Origin: Thiomicrorhabdus sp041583835
Lineage (GTDB): Bacteria > Pseudomonadota > Gammaproteobacteria > Thiomicrospirales > Thiomicrospiraceae
Assembly: GCF_041583835.1 (NCBI RefSeq)
Contig: NZ_JBFHFC010000023.1
Coordinates: forward strand, 1-41,863
DNA: 41,863 nucleotides
Reading direction: 5' to 3'
Numbering within the stretch: the stretch's first letter is position 1; each line of letters starts with the position of its first letter. The notes under the pieces are model-generated. The model made no database searches, had not been told where the DNA came from, and was given only the letters and a program-made list of their open reading frames with translations. Shown piece by piece: positions 34,305 to 41,863 of this stretch. The translations under genes and the position numbers were made by a program.

Positions 34305-35588
34305 ATGAGCCAATCACTGCCTACCAATTCAATAGCCCTGAAACAGGCCCTTTATTTCGGCGCGGACGAAGACCTGAAAGAGGCGGTCAGAGTCTCGGTC
34401 ATGTCTAAATATATTTTAGAGACGATGGAAGAAATTCCTCATATCTGGCCGGAAGACATCAGTTTGGTATTGCTTGAATACCATGGTAATTCGGAAGAGA
34501 TTTTAGAAAAAACCAACCAGATTTTGACTCTGGCGAAAGGTGTTTCCGTCTATATTCTGCTAAAGGAAAAGGATGTCGATTTCATTATCGAGGCGAACCA
34601 TCAAGGGGTGCAAGGTTTTATCGAATGTCCTAACGAAGTATTCAGCATTCTTTCGATTTTGCACATGCAAGATCGCCGCCGCCAGGGTAAAAACGGTAAT
34701 GTCTCCTCTATGTTCAGCCTGAAAGGCGGAGTGGGCTGTACCGCTTTGGCCACTAATTTGGCGTCGCATCTGAACGATTTGACCGAAGGGAAAACCGTTC
34801 TGGTCGATTTGAATATGCCATTGGGGGACACCTCTTTGTATCTGAATATGGAAGGTCAGCGCTTGTACTCTTTGACCGACTTTGTCTATAACCTGAATCG
34901 CTTTGACGAGAAGTTGATTTATAAATCCTTAAGTCGTCATGAATCCGGACTTTATGTGCTTTCGTTACCTAGCGAAGTCAGTGAGCTGGATAATCTGAAC
35001 GGCGAATTGATTAAGACCATCATTCAATCGCTGCGCCGTTATTACGATCACGTCATTATCGACTGTGCCAGCGACCTGTCCGATATGACATTGAGTTGCC
35101 TGGACGAATCCGACAATATCGTTTTGGTGGCTGAGCCTTCGTTATCGTCTTTCAGAGCGGTTAATACCGCAATTCAATTGACCCAGAAACTGGGGTATTT
35201 AAAAGATTCCGTTAAGTTGGTCGTCAACCGCAGTACCAGTCAGGACGACGAACTGCTTGAAGAAGTAATCGACGCTTTTGATGTCAGTACGGTTGCACGT
35301 GTTGCAAACGACTATTTGGGCTTTAACGAATCGTTGAAAGAAGGCCGTCTGCTTAAAGATTATAAGCCGGAGTCGATCGTGAATAAGCAGTTGCTCAATA
35401 TCGCCAATATGTTGCATAACGGCAGTTTGAAACTGGAGGTTGAACAGAAAGCCGTTAAGTCTAATGCCGTGAAGGGCGTGTTTGGCGGTTGGTTGTCGGC
35501 TTATCGAAAAAAGTTCAAATCAAAAGGTAAAGGCGTTTCGAAAAAAAGATCCTCCACGTTGAACGATAAGCAGGTTGTGGTGTCTTAA
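34305..35588 (+). CDS. cpaE: TadZ/CpaE-family pilus localisation ATPase-like protein
   Basis: This 427-residue protein has an atypical receiver-like N-terminal domain (1-125) and a MinD/ParA-like ATPase domain. The deviant Walker A is FSLKGGVGCTALATNLA (Lys140, Cys145 where ParA proteins have Lys). VLVDLNMPLGDTSLYL and VIIDCASDLSDM follow as the other nucleotide motifs. TadZ/CpaE proteins place the Tad machine at the cell pole. A longer frame from 34137 lies within cpaC and is unlikely; the ATG at 34305 has GGAG ten bases upstream. The basic C-terminal tail (KKFKSKGKGVSKKRS) could bind DNA or membrane. Confidence 0.9.
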   Translation: MSQSLPTNSIALKQALYFGADEDLKEAVRVSVMSKYILETMEEIPHIWPEDISLVLLEYHGNSEEILEKTNQILTLAKGVSVYILLKEKDVDFIIEANHQGVQGFIECPNEVFSILSILHMQDRRRQGKNGNVSSMFSLKGGVGCTALATNLASHLNDLTEGKTVLVDLNMPLGDTSLYLNMEGQRLYSLTDFVYNLNRFDEKLIYKSLSRHESGLYVLSLPSEVSELDNLNGELIKTIIQSLRRYYDHVIIDCASDLSDMTLSCLDESDNIVLVAEPSLSSFRAVNTAIQLTQKLGYLKDSVKLVVNRSTSQDDELLEEVIDAFDVSTVARVANDYLGFNESLKEGRLLKDYKPESIVNKQLLNIANMLHNGSLKLEVEQKAVKSNAVKGVFGGWLSAYRKKFKSKGKGVSKKRSSTLNDKQVVVS

Positions 35589-37004
35589 ATGAGTATTCGA
35601 GACCGTCTACGGCAAGTTGAGCAGCAACGTCAGGTTGCTGCCGATTTAGGTGAGAAGAAACCCTCTGAAGGTTCCGGCATTGGTTCGGCGGCTCGCAGTG
35701 CGATGAACGACGTCAATATGGCGCAAAATTCTTCTTTTCTTGAAATCAAACGTCGATGCCAGAAAAAAGCGGCGGAAGAAGATGCTTTTTATCAGGCGGA
35801 CAGTAAGGAAACCCGCCAGGAACTTAAACCCAGATTGGAGTTGTTGGTACGTGAGATTGCTGCGGATATGGGGTACCCGTTGTCCGACATCGAAGTACGC
35901 CAACTGGGGGTCGAGTTACTGGATGAGATTTACGGTTTGGGGCCGATCGAGCCTTTGTTGGCCGATCCGACGATTTCCGATATTTTAATTAACGGCTATA
36001 ACCAGATTTACGTCGAGCGCGGCGGTCAATTGGAGTTAAGCGATGTCAGCTTCATTAGTGAAGAGCACTTGCGCAACAAAGTCGATCGAATGCTCTACAC
36101 CACCGGGCGCCGTGTGGATGAATCCTCGCCGTTGGTTGATGCTCGTCTTCCCGACGGCTCGCGTATCAATATCATTATTCCTCCTTTGGCGGTCGACGGT
36201 ATCAGCGTTTCGATCCGCCGTTTTCCCGAACAGCATCTACGTCCCAAAGATTTGATCGCTTTCGGTTCCATGACCGAGCAGATGTTCCAATTTTTGGATT
36301 ATGCGGTAAAAGCCGGTTTGAATATCCTGGTTTGCGGTGGTACCGGTTCCGGTAAGACGACGACCTTAAATATGCTTTCCGGGCTGATTCCCGAAAACGA
36401 ACGAACCGTTACCATTGAGGACAGCGCCGAGTTGAGAATGCAGCAGGCTCATGTGGTGCGTTTGGAGACCCGCCCGCCGAATGCGGAAGGCGTGGGTGAA
36501 GTTTCTCAGCGAGAGTTGTTGAAAAACGCATTGCGTATGCGCCCTGATCGCATTGTGCTTGGTGAGGTGCGAGGCGGCGAAGTGTTGGATATGTTGCAGG
36601 CGATGAATACCGGGCATGACGGCTCTTTGGCGACGCTTCACGCGAATAGCCCGCGCGACAGCATTGCCCGTTTGGAATTGATGATTAACTTGAGTGGGGT
36701 GGAAATTCCGGCGGCGTCAATTCGCAAGCAGATCGCCAGTGCGATCGATCTGATTATTTACGTTAATCGCGGTAAGGACGGAAAGCGCCGTGTTGAATCG
36801 ATCACTGAAGTGGTCGGTATCGAAGAGGACAACGTGGTCTTGCAGGAAATTTTCGTGTTCGAGAATGTCTTGGATAAAACCACCGACAGGATGCGTGGCG
36901 TGTTCCGCGCCACCGGGTTACGCCCGGGGTGCGGCAAGAAATGTGAGGCGGTTGGCTATCGTCTTCCTGCGGATCTATTTAACTTTACTCAGGAAGTCGC
37001 TTAA
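35589..37004 (+). CDS. cpaF: Flp pilus assembly/secretion ATPase CpaF/TadA
   Basis: This 471-residue hexameric ATPase powers Flp pilus assembly and retraction. A helical N-terminal region (1-100) leads to LDEIYGLGPIEPLLADPTISDILINGYNQIYVERGG. Then come the Walker A GGTGSGKTTTLNMLSG (Lys256), the Asp box DSAELRMQQAHVVRLETRPPN, Walker B MRPDRIVLGEVRGGEVLDML and the His box LATLHANSP. The C-terminal ~60 residues have two extra cysteines (GCGKKC), not usual for the family. It starts directly after cpaE and its stop overlaps tadB by one base. Confidence 0.96.
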   Translation: MSIRDRLRQVEQQRQVAADLGEKKPSEGSGIGSAARSAMNDVNMAQNSSFLEIKRRCQKKAAEEDAFYQADSKETRQELKPRLELLVREIAADMGYPLSDIEVRQLGVELLDEIYGLGPIEPLLADPTISDILINGYNQIYVERGGQLELSDVSFISEEHLRNKVDRMLYTTGRRVDESSPLVDARLPDGSRINIIIPPLAVDGISVSIRRFPEQHLRPKDLIAFGSMTEQMFQFLDYAVKAGLNILVCGGTGSGKTTTLNMLSGLIPENERTVTIEDSAELRMQQAHVVRLETRPPNAEGVGEVSQRELLKNALRMRPDRIVLGEVRGGEVLDMLQAMNTGHDGSLATLHANSPRDSIARLELMINLSGVEIPAASIRKQIASAIDLIIYVNRGKDGKRRVESITEVVGIEEDNVVLQEIFVFENVLDKTTDRMRGVFRATGLRPGCGKKCEAVGYRLPADLFNFTQEVA

Positions 37005-37945
37005 TGGACGTCGGCTTTGTGATTGTTGCGTTGGCAATCTGTTTGCCGTTTCTGTTATTGGGCTTTGCGTTGACGTTGAAGCGTCAACGGCATAAACAGC
37101 AGGAACTTCAGGCTTTGCTGGTTCGAGTCGGGATTAATCGGGCCGAGCAAAAGAGCATTCAAGACCAATTACTGTCGCAGCAGCAAAAGCCCTGGTTTGT
37201 GTGGCTAAGCGGTAAATTCAAGCAGGCGGGGATTAACCAAAAAAACGAGATAGTCCGTTTATTAGTGATTCAGGCAGTCTTGCTATTCGTCAGCGCGTTT
37301 ATTTTTTCGACCCAATACAACGTACTTAACGAAAAGATGGTGTTCGTCAGCATGGTGCTGCCATTGCTTCCTATGTTTTATGTGGCGTTGAAAATTCGCA
37401 GAAGACAGCGCGAATTGCGTAAACAGTTTCCGGATATGTTGGACTCGATCGTGCGTTCGTTACATTCCGGTTACGGCATCGACGGCGCTTTGGCGGCGAT
37501 CGGTGAAGATATGAAAGGGCCGTTGGCGCAGGAGTTGAAAGAAGTGAATAAACAACTGACGCTGGGTATCAGTATGCGGGATATCCTGCGCGAATTTCAG
37601 CGCAGAGTGGATTTACCGGAAGCACAGTTTTTTGTCATTACGTTGATTATCCAGAGGGAAACCGGCGGGCAGTTGGCTGCGATTTTGACTGAACTTTCGC
37701 GCTTGATGAGACGTCGCGAAAACTTTCAGGCCAAACTCAAAACCTTAACGGCCGAATCGCGTTTTACCGCTTGGTTTATCGGCGGAGCACCGATTCTTTA
37801 TCTTGGCTACAAATATTTTTTTGATCCCGAATCCATGGATTTCTTTTTGAACGATCCGATGGGTTATAAGTTGTTTCTGCTCTCGATTACTTTAATCGGA
37901 ACGGGAACGATGATTCTGCGATATATGTTAAAGATGAGGTTTTGA
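37004..37945 (+). CDS. tadB: Flp pilus inner-membrane platform protein TadB
   Basis: This 313-residue T2SSF-type membrane protein has an N-terminal helix (about 4-23), two helices around 85-125, and the cytoplasmic T2SSF helix bundle (PDMLDSIVRSLHSGYGIDGALAAIGEDMKGPLAQELKEVNKQLTLGISMRDIL), with the QRETGGQLAAILTELSRLMRRRE end. Two C-terminal helices follow. With TadC it forms the platform through which CpaF acts on pilins. It overlaps cpaF and tadC at the stop/start. Confidence 0.94.
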   Translation: MDVGFVIVALAICLPFLLLGFALTLKRQRHKQQELQALLVRVGINRAEQKSIQDQLLSQQQKPWFVWLSGKFKQAGINQKNEIVRLLVIQAVLLFVSAFIFSTQYNVLNEKMVFVSMVLPLLPMFYVALKIRRRQRELRKQFPDMLDSIVRSLHSGYGIDGALAAIGEDMKGPLAQELKEVNKQLTLGISMRDILREFQRRVDLPEAQFFVITLIIQRETGGQLAAILTELSRLMRRRENFQAKLKTLTAESRFTAWFIGGAPILYLGYKYFFDPESMDFFLNDPMGYKLFLLSITLIGTGTMILRYMLKMRF

Positions 37946-37947
37946 AA

Positions 37948-38847
37948 TTGCTCTCTTTTACGACGCTATTACTGCTGACTTCCGGCCTGGTTTTTTTTAG
38001 TACCTGGTTGCTGCTTAACCGGTTATTGCAAGCTCAAAATAAACAAGTTCAGAAAGAACGCCTTAAGGCCAGAGTGGGGCTTGCGAATCATTATGCTAAG
38101 CAGAAAGTCGGCAATTCGAACTGTTGGTGGTGCACTTTGGGACGAGCCATCGGATCTAAAAGTGCAAAAGAGATCGCTACGGTGCAACGCCAGTTAATCA
38201 GTGCCGGTTTCCGTCATGAACGTTATATCGGAGCTTACTTTTTCATTAAATACGGCGCGGTGCTACTGTCGGCTTTGATTATGGCGCTATTGTGGAGTTG
38301 GACGGGGTTTTCCGCCGTTTGGATTCTGGTCGCGCCTACGGCGATGCTCTTGTTGCCGGAGCGAATGTTAATTCATCTGGGACAGAGTCGGCTGAGCAAA
38401 ATCAGCCAGAACCTTCCGGACTTTTTGGATATGTGCAATATCTGCATGAATGCGGGGTTAAGTTATTTGGTGGCGGTGAAGCGCGTCGCTCAAGAGTTGA
38501 AAGAGATTCACCCGGAAATTTGTTACGAGTTCGAATATTTATTGGATCAGATTCAGTTGGGCGTGCCGCGAATCGAAGCGCTTCGCCAGTTTGCGGAACG
38601 TAATCCAACGCGCGATATTCAGGGCTTGGTACAGGTGTTGATCCAAAATGAAAAACTGGGAAGTTCGATCGGGGATGCGTTGAGCGAATTTTCGCGAAGA
38701 ATGTATTTGAACCGGGAGCAGGCGATGGAAGAGAAGGCGGCCAAAACATCGGCCAAGATGGCGATCGTGATCATGCCGTTTTTAATGGTGCCGTATTTGA
38801 TTTTACTGTTGGGCGAAAAGATGGTCATGTTGGGGAGAGGATTTTAA
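37948..38847 (+). CDS. tadC: Flp pilus inner-membrane platform protein TadC
   Basis: This protein of about 299 residues is the partner of TadB. The T2SSF core is clear: LPDFLDMCNICMNAGLSYLVAVKRVAQELKEIHPEICYEFEYLLDQIQLGVPRIEALRQFAERNP and IQNEKLGSSIGDALSEFSRRMYLNREQAMEEKAAKTSAKMAIVIMPFLMVPYLILLL. Both possible starts are TTG: one at 37942 (two bases from GAGG at 37936-37939, too close) and one at 37948 (eight bases away), which I prefer. A TTG start after the tadB stop suggests low-efficiency, coupled translation. The N-terminal hydrophobic helix begins at once. Confidence 0.9.
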   Translation: MLSFTTLLLLTSGLVFFSTWLLLNRLLQAQNKQVQKERLKARVGLANHYAKQKVGNSNCWWCTLGRAIGSKSAKEIATVQRQLISAGFRHERYIGAYFFIKYGAVLLSALIMALLWSWTGFSAVWILVAPTAMLLLPERMLIHLGQSRLSKISQNLPDFLDMCNICMNAGLSYLVAVKRVAQELKEIHPEICYEFEYLLDQIQLGVPRIEALRQFAERNPTRDIQGLVQVLIQNEKLGSSIGDALSEFSRRMYLNREQAMEEKAAKTSAKMAIVIMPFLMVPYLILLLGEKMVMLGRGF

Positions 38848-39489
38848 ATGAATATTGATGTGCTGGGTCACCATGATCTGAGTGTGAAGGCTGTGCTTAT
38901 GGCCGTTCTGTTGGTGTTGTTGTCCGGTTGTTCGCAAATGCCCAAAAAACCGGTTAGTCAAATCGATTACGCCAAGTATTCGCAGCAGGTAAAGCCTTTA
39001 GCGACAGAGCTGGGTGAAAAGGAAGAGTATCAGTTCGCGTTGGACTTAGCACGTCTGGAGGTTGATCGAAAGCGCTACCAACGGGCTGAAATGTTGTTGC
39101 AGAAGTTACGTAAGGCGGAATCCAAAGACATTCGTCTTTACCGTTTATTAGGGCAGGTTTATGAAGCTCAGAAAAAAAATGATCGGGCTTTGATTGCTTG
39201 GCAGGAAGCCAATAAGTTGGCGGATAAAACCTTGGACGACGAATCTGAAATGGCGCGATTGTCCTTGGTCGAGGGTCAATACTCGATTGCGGAAAATGTT
39301 TATCAAGGGTGGTTGAAGAAACAGGACGCGACTCTTCACGTCAGTGCATTGAACAACCTGGGATTTAGTGCCTTGTTGCAAAAGCGTTATGTTCAGGCGC
39401 AAAACTATTTTGAGCAGGCGTTACAGCAAGACCCGCTAAATGGTAAAGCGTTAAATAATCTGAAATTGGTTAAAACTCTGGTGAATTAA
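38848..39489 (+). CDS. tadD: TadD-like TPR lipoprotein
   Basis: This 213-residue lipoprotein has the lipobox LSGC (Cys28) after a hydrophobic stretch. Tetratricopeptide repeats follow (about 60-210), including YRLLGQVYEAQKKNDRALIAWQEANKLA and LNNLGFSALLQKRYVQAQNYFEQALQQDPLNGKALNNL. TadD-type proteins act as pilotins or scaffolds for the secretin in the Tad system. The start codon directly follows the tadC stop and its own stop adjoins the next gene, so it belongs to the same transcript. Confidence 0.88.
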   Translation: MNIDVLGHHDLSVKAVLMAVLLVLLSGCSQMPKKPVSQIDYAKYSQQVKPLATELGEKEEYQFALDLARLEVDRKRYQRAEMLLQKLRKAESKDIRLYRLLGQVYEAQKKNDRALIAWQEANKLADKTLDDESEMARLSLVEGQYSIAENVYQGWLKKQDATLHVSALNNLGFSALLQKRYVQAQNYFEQALQQDPLNGKALNNLKLVKTLVN

Positions 39490-41004
39490 ATGAAGCAAAG
39501 CGGGTGGTTGTTTAATCGGTTTTTGGAAAAGCAGAAGGGCGCGATTTCGTTATTGGGAGCCGCTTCGATCGTGCTTTCTTTATTCGGGTTTACGGAAGTT
39601 TTGGAGTACGGTAACGCCAAGATTTTAGACCGACAACTGGACAACTATGCTCGAACGGTTGCCAGCGTGGCGTTGCGTTCGGAATTAGCCATTACTCAGG
39701 ATATGGATAGAGGATTGACCGATACGACGGTGACCCAGTTGTTGAATGCAGGGGGGATGGCACTTCCCAATCCGGGCAATCCGGATGCGGCTTTTGATTT
39801 GGAAAAGAAAATTACTTTTGGAAATATCGTCGACGGCAAGTTTGTGCCTTTGAACAGTTTTGCAGATAACCCGAAAGCGAGTGACGACTATATCGAATTT
39901 AGCGCGGTAGCCGTGGAGTTGTGGAGTACGTCAAAAGGGTATTCCGTAATTCCCGGTCAGGCGCCGATTTTTATTCCGTCGGGCAAAGCGATATACGGTC
40001 TGCCCGAAGCCGATATTAACAGCCCCGATATTGCCAACTGCTTTTGCGATAAGCGCTATGAAATGTGTTTGGTTTCGGACATGGCCGGTGTGACGGCAAG
40101 CTTTCCAGGCACCGTTGGTACAGTAGGTTCTGTTGCGCGTCAAAATTATTGTGAATACGGTTATGTCGATTCTCATCCCGGAAATGTCAATAAAACCAAG
40201 TATCCATCCGTCGTTCTTTCCCCTCAGTGGCTTGGTAAAGATAAGGCCGATGACGGTACCGTGTTAATTGATTTTTCTAACGCAACTCAAAAAGCGAGTT
40301 ATGAAACGGTCGTTAATCAGGAACCCTTGGAAGTGGTTAGCGGCACCGACCCGTTTTCAGGACAGCAGCAATGGAACTTTTGGATGCTGAGTTGGTTGTT
40401 TGGAACCAGCGGTTATTATGCAAAGGATTGGCTTGGTAACGACCTTAAAGAAAATAATAGTTATGTGAGTAGCTATAAGGCTTTTTATGAATTGGATAGT
40501 GATGGTTGGAGCTGGACGGCTGATAAGGTCTTTGTTGACGGTTATTTTTATGTAGGTCGAAAGGGGACTTGCGTGACTGGCACCGCGGATTCCGATGTAC
40601 CGAATATATCGGGCGGTTTAACGGATATCAACAATGTGGCGCAATCAACCAGTGATCCGGAAGTGGTTCGCTGTTTGAGTTATCAGAAGACGGTTGGCAC
40701 GACCACCACGGAAGTCGCCTGTAATATGTTTAATATGTTAGACATGATGAATCCGGATTGTTGGGACGGAACCAAAACGGTCACGTCCGACGTAACCGGT
40801 TACGCCCAACAAAGTTGTATCGACTTTAATAGTAATGAAAAGACCCGGCTTAACTTTTTCCAGTGGATGATGAGCATTTTCTTTGGGCCTTTCACCAGTA
40901 TTGATACCAGTTACGAGCAGCTTGATTGCAGTGTGCAGAAAATGCGTTATTTCAGTATCAAACTGCCTTTTCTGGGAGGTGGGTTTACTTGGCAGATTTC
41001 ATAA
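39490..41004 (+). CDS. TadG-like pilus protein, cysteine-containing, unusual
   Basis: This 504-residue protein has the N-terminus typical of TadG: KQKG|AISLLGAASIVLSLFGFTEVLEYGNAKILDRQLDNYARTVASVALRSEL, a processing-like Gly17, a membrane helix (about 18-37) and a helical stalk. Unlike TadE, mature position 5 is Leu. The remainder is a large periplasmic/extracellular region rich in Trp, Tyr and Asp. It has ten cysteines (CFC, MC, YC, TC, RC, AC, DC, SC, DC), an even number that suggests disulfides. No von Willebrand A domain motif (DxSxS) is seen, although many TadG proteins have one. It is the last gene of the operon. Probable role: pilus-associated or adhesin-like; not known. Confidence 0.65.
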   Translation: MKQSGWLFNRFLEKQKGAISLLGAASIVLSLFGFTEVLEYGNAKILDRQLDNYARTVASVALRSELAITQDMDRGLTDTTVTQLLNAGGMALPNPGNPDAAFDLEKKITFGNIVDGKFVPLNSFADNPKASDDYIEFSAVAVELWSTSKGYSVIPGQAPIFIPSGKAIYGLPEADINSPDIANCFCDKRYEMCLVSDMAGVTASFPGTVGTVGSVARQNYCEYGYVDSHPGNVNKTKYPSVVLSPQWLGKDKADDGTVLIDFSNATQKASYETVVNQEPLEVVSGTDPFSGQQQWNFWMLSWLFGTSGYYAKDWLGNDLKENNSYVSSYKAFYELDSDGWSWTADKVFVDGYFYVGRKGTCVTGTADSDVPNISGGLTDINNVAQSTSDPEVVRCLSYQKTVGTTTTEVACNMFNMLDMMNPDCWDGTKTVTSDVTGYAQQSCIDFNSNEKTRLNFFQWMMSIFFGPFTSIDTSYEQLDCSVQKMRYFSIKLPFLGGGFTWQIS

Positions 41005-41017
41005 TGCTAAGTACCTG

Positions 41018-41046
41018 TAGACAATTACCGGACGTATCTATATAAT
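41018..41046 (+). promoter_or_regulatory. Strong sigma-70-type promoter for the tRNA-tuf operon
   Basis: TAGACA (41018-41023), exactly 17 bases, then a perfect TATAAT (41041-41046), followed by a GC-containing discriminator (ACGCC). It sits 15 bases before tRNA-Ser, as expected for a stable-RNA promoter. Confidence 0.85.
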
Positions 41047-41060
41047 ACGCCATTCCTTTT

Positions 41061-41150
41061 GGAGAGCTGTCTGAGCGGCTGAAGGAGCTCGCCTGGAAAG
41101 CGGGTATAGGGTCAAACCTATCGGGGGTTCGAATCCCCCGCTCTCCGCCA
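41061..41150 (+). tRNA. tRNA-Ser (anticodon GGA)
   Basis: This 90-base tRNA has the acceptor stem GGAGAGC/GCTCTCC, a long class II variable arm (GGTATAGGGTCAAACCTATC) and the anticodon loop CTGGAAA with GGA at 41095-41097, reading UCC/UCU codons. CCA is encoded. In E. coli the corresponding position before glyT-thrT-tufB is tRNA-Tyr, also class II, so this arrangement differs. Confidence 0.97.
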
Positions 41151-41151
41151 T

Positions 41152-41226
41152 GCGGGTATCGTATATTGGCTATTACCTCGGCCTTCCAAGCCGATGAGGG
41201 GGGTTCGATTCCCCCTACCCGCTCCA
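41152..41226 (+). tRNA. tRNA-Gly (anticodon TCC)
   Basis: This 75-base tRNA has the acceptor stem GCGGGTA/TACCCGC and the anticodon loop CTTCCAA with TCC at 41185-41187, reading GGA/GGG codons. CCA is encoded. It follows tRNA-Ser by one base, so the two must be cut from one precursor. Confidence 0.97.
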
Positions 41227-41259
41227 GTTTCTAGGCTCTCTTTGTTGGTTGTTTTATTT

Positions 41260-41281
41260 GGCCGATAGGGAGGGCCTTTTT
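41260..41281 (+). terminator. Weak hairpin between tRNA-Gly and tRNA-Thr
   Basis: GGCC (41260-41263) and GGCC (41273-41276) flank a nine-base loop and are followed by TTTTTG. The stem is short and the operon continues, so this is more likely a partial terminator or processing signal than a full stop. Confidence 0.3.
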
Positions 41282-41288
41282 GTTATTT

Positions 41289-41364
41289 GCTCTCATAGCT
41301 CAGTAGGTAGAGCGCATCCATGGTAAGGATGAGGTCACCAGTTCGATCCTGGTTGAGAGCTCCA
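41289..41364 (+). tRNA. tRNA-Thr (anticodon GGT)
   Basis: This 76-base tRNA has the acceptor stem GCTCTCA/TGAGAGC and the anticodon loop ATGGTAA with GGT at 41322-41324, reading ACC/ACU codons. CCA is encoded. It precedes tuf by 65 bases, the classical gammaproteobacterial thrT-tufB order. Confidence 0.97.
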
Positions 41365-41429
41365 TTTTTCATTTAATATAGGCGGGCGTGCCTTTAGAGG
41401 TTTGTCGCTGTTTTAACGGAGTTTGCATC

Positions 41430-41863
41430 ATGGCAAAGGAAAAGTTTGAACGTAGTAAGCCGCACGTAAACGTTGGTACGATTGGTCACGTTGACCATGG
41501 TAAGACAACTCTTACAGCGGCTCTAACAATCGTACAAGGTAAGAAGTTTGGTGGGGAGTCAAAAGACTATTCCGCTATCGATAACGCACCGGAAGAAAGA
41601 GAGCGTGGTATCACGATCTCTACGGCTCACGTAGAATACGAATCAGAAACGCGTCACTACGCGCACGTAGACTGCCCAGGTCACGCCGACTATGTTAAAA
41701 ACATGATTACCGGTGCCGCTCAAATGGACGGCGCGATCCTAGATTGTTCTGCCGCAGATGGCCCAATGCCACAAACACGTGAGCACATCCTTCTATCTCG
41801 TCAGGTAGGTGTACCGTACATCGTAGTATTCCTAAACAAAGCCGACATGGTTGACGACGAAGA
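41430..41863 (+). CDS. tuf: Translation elongation factor Tu (5' part)
   Basis: About 144 codons are present before the window ends. The G-domain motifs are intact: HVDHGKTTLTAALT (P-loop), PEERERGITISTAHVEYE (switch I), DCPGHADYVKNM (G3) and FLNKADMVDDEE (G4). GGAG at 41418-41421, eight bases from the ATG, supports the start. One residue stands out: after GAIL, where EF-Tu normally has Val (E. coli Val104), the codon at 41742-41744 is GAT (Asp105 here). The gene is co-transcribed with the three tRNAs upstream and brings aminoacyl-tRNAs to the ribosome. Codon use is strongly biased, as expected for an abundant protein. Confidence 0.97.
   Translation, partial: MAKEKFERSKPHVNVGTIGHVDHGKTTLTAALTIVQGKKFGGESKDYSAIDNAPEERERGITISTAHVEYESETRHYAHVDCPGHADYVKNMITGAAQMDGAILDCSAADGPMPQTREHILLSRQVGVPYIVVFLNKADMVDDE

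Noticed and set aside
41061..41863. The tRNA cluster as an integration site for the tad genes
   Set aside because: No integrase, no direct repeat of a tRNA 3' end, and the tad genes lie upstream of the tRNA 5' end, not after its 3' end.

Overview
The window looks like a chromosomal segment of a gammaproteobacterium close to Thiomicrospira / Hydrogenovibrio / Thiomicrorhabdus (sulfur-oxidising Piscirickettsiaceae). This is inferred from protein flavour, moderate GC, AT-rich spacers and recalled gene neighbourhoods (dusB-fis, accBC-aroQ, tRNA-tuf, tad locus); no database search was possible. I see no insertion sequence, prophage, integrase, rRNA or CRISPR array.

Layout. (1) 1-51: the first 17 codons of a leftward gene, probably an Lrp/AsnC-type regulator. 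(2) 52-416: a regulatory region with a good sigma-54-type promoter (347-362) and repeated GTTTACA sites. (3) 417-6896: a rightward operon of porin, TRAP transporter (dctP-dctQ-dctM type), cytoplasmic gamma-glutamyltransferase-like hydrolase and TauE/SafE exporter. It reads as one import, cleavage and export pathway of unknown substrate. (4) 7034-17695: a leftward block of housekeeping genes: comFB-like gene, purD, purH, fis, dusB, prmA, accC, accB, aroQ, dsbD. A strong terminator separates accC from prmA, and an unusual folded element lies between purH and purD. (5) 17944-23128: fxsA (rightward), then leftward genes for an NAD-dependent epimerase, a FadL-type outer-membrane protein, a DUF302 lipoprotein and pdxB.

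(6) 23171-30000: an alpha/beta hydrolase, then a promoter followed by a ~140-nt region ending in a terminator-like hairpin (possible small RNA or attenuated leader), then a tripartite efflux operon of TolC-type outer-membrane protein, lipoprotein adaptor and RND permease. A secreted GlcG/HbpS-type protein follows (30262-30765). (7) 31100-41004: a compact tad (Flp pilus) operon of ten tightly spaced or overlapping genes: flp, TadE-like, cpaB, cpaC, cpaE, cpaF, tadB, tadC, tadD and a cysteine-containing TadG-like protein. No prepilin peptidase gene (tadV/cpaA) is present. (8) 41018-41863: a consensus-like promoter drives tRNA-Ser(GGA), tRNA-Gly(TCC), tRNA-Thr(GGT) and the 5' part of tuf.

Most worth a second look are the TRAP/GGT/TauE pathway, the purH-purD folded element, the DsbD with two tandem N-terminal domains, the leader upstream of the efflux operon, the cysteine-rich TadG-like protein, the altered proton-relay motif of the RND pump and a Val-to-Asp change in EF-Tu.
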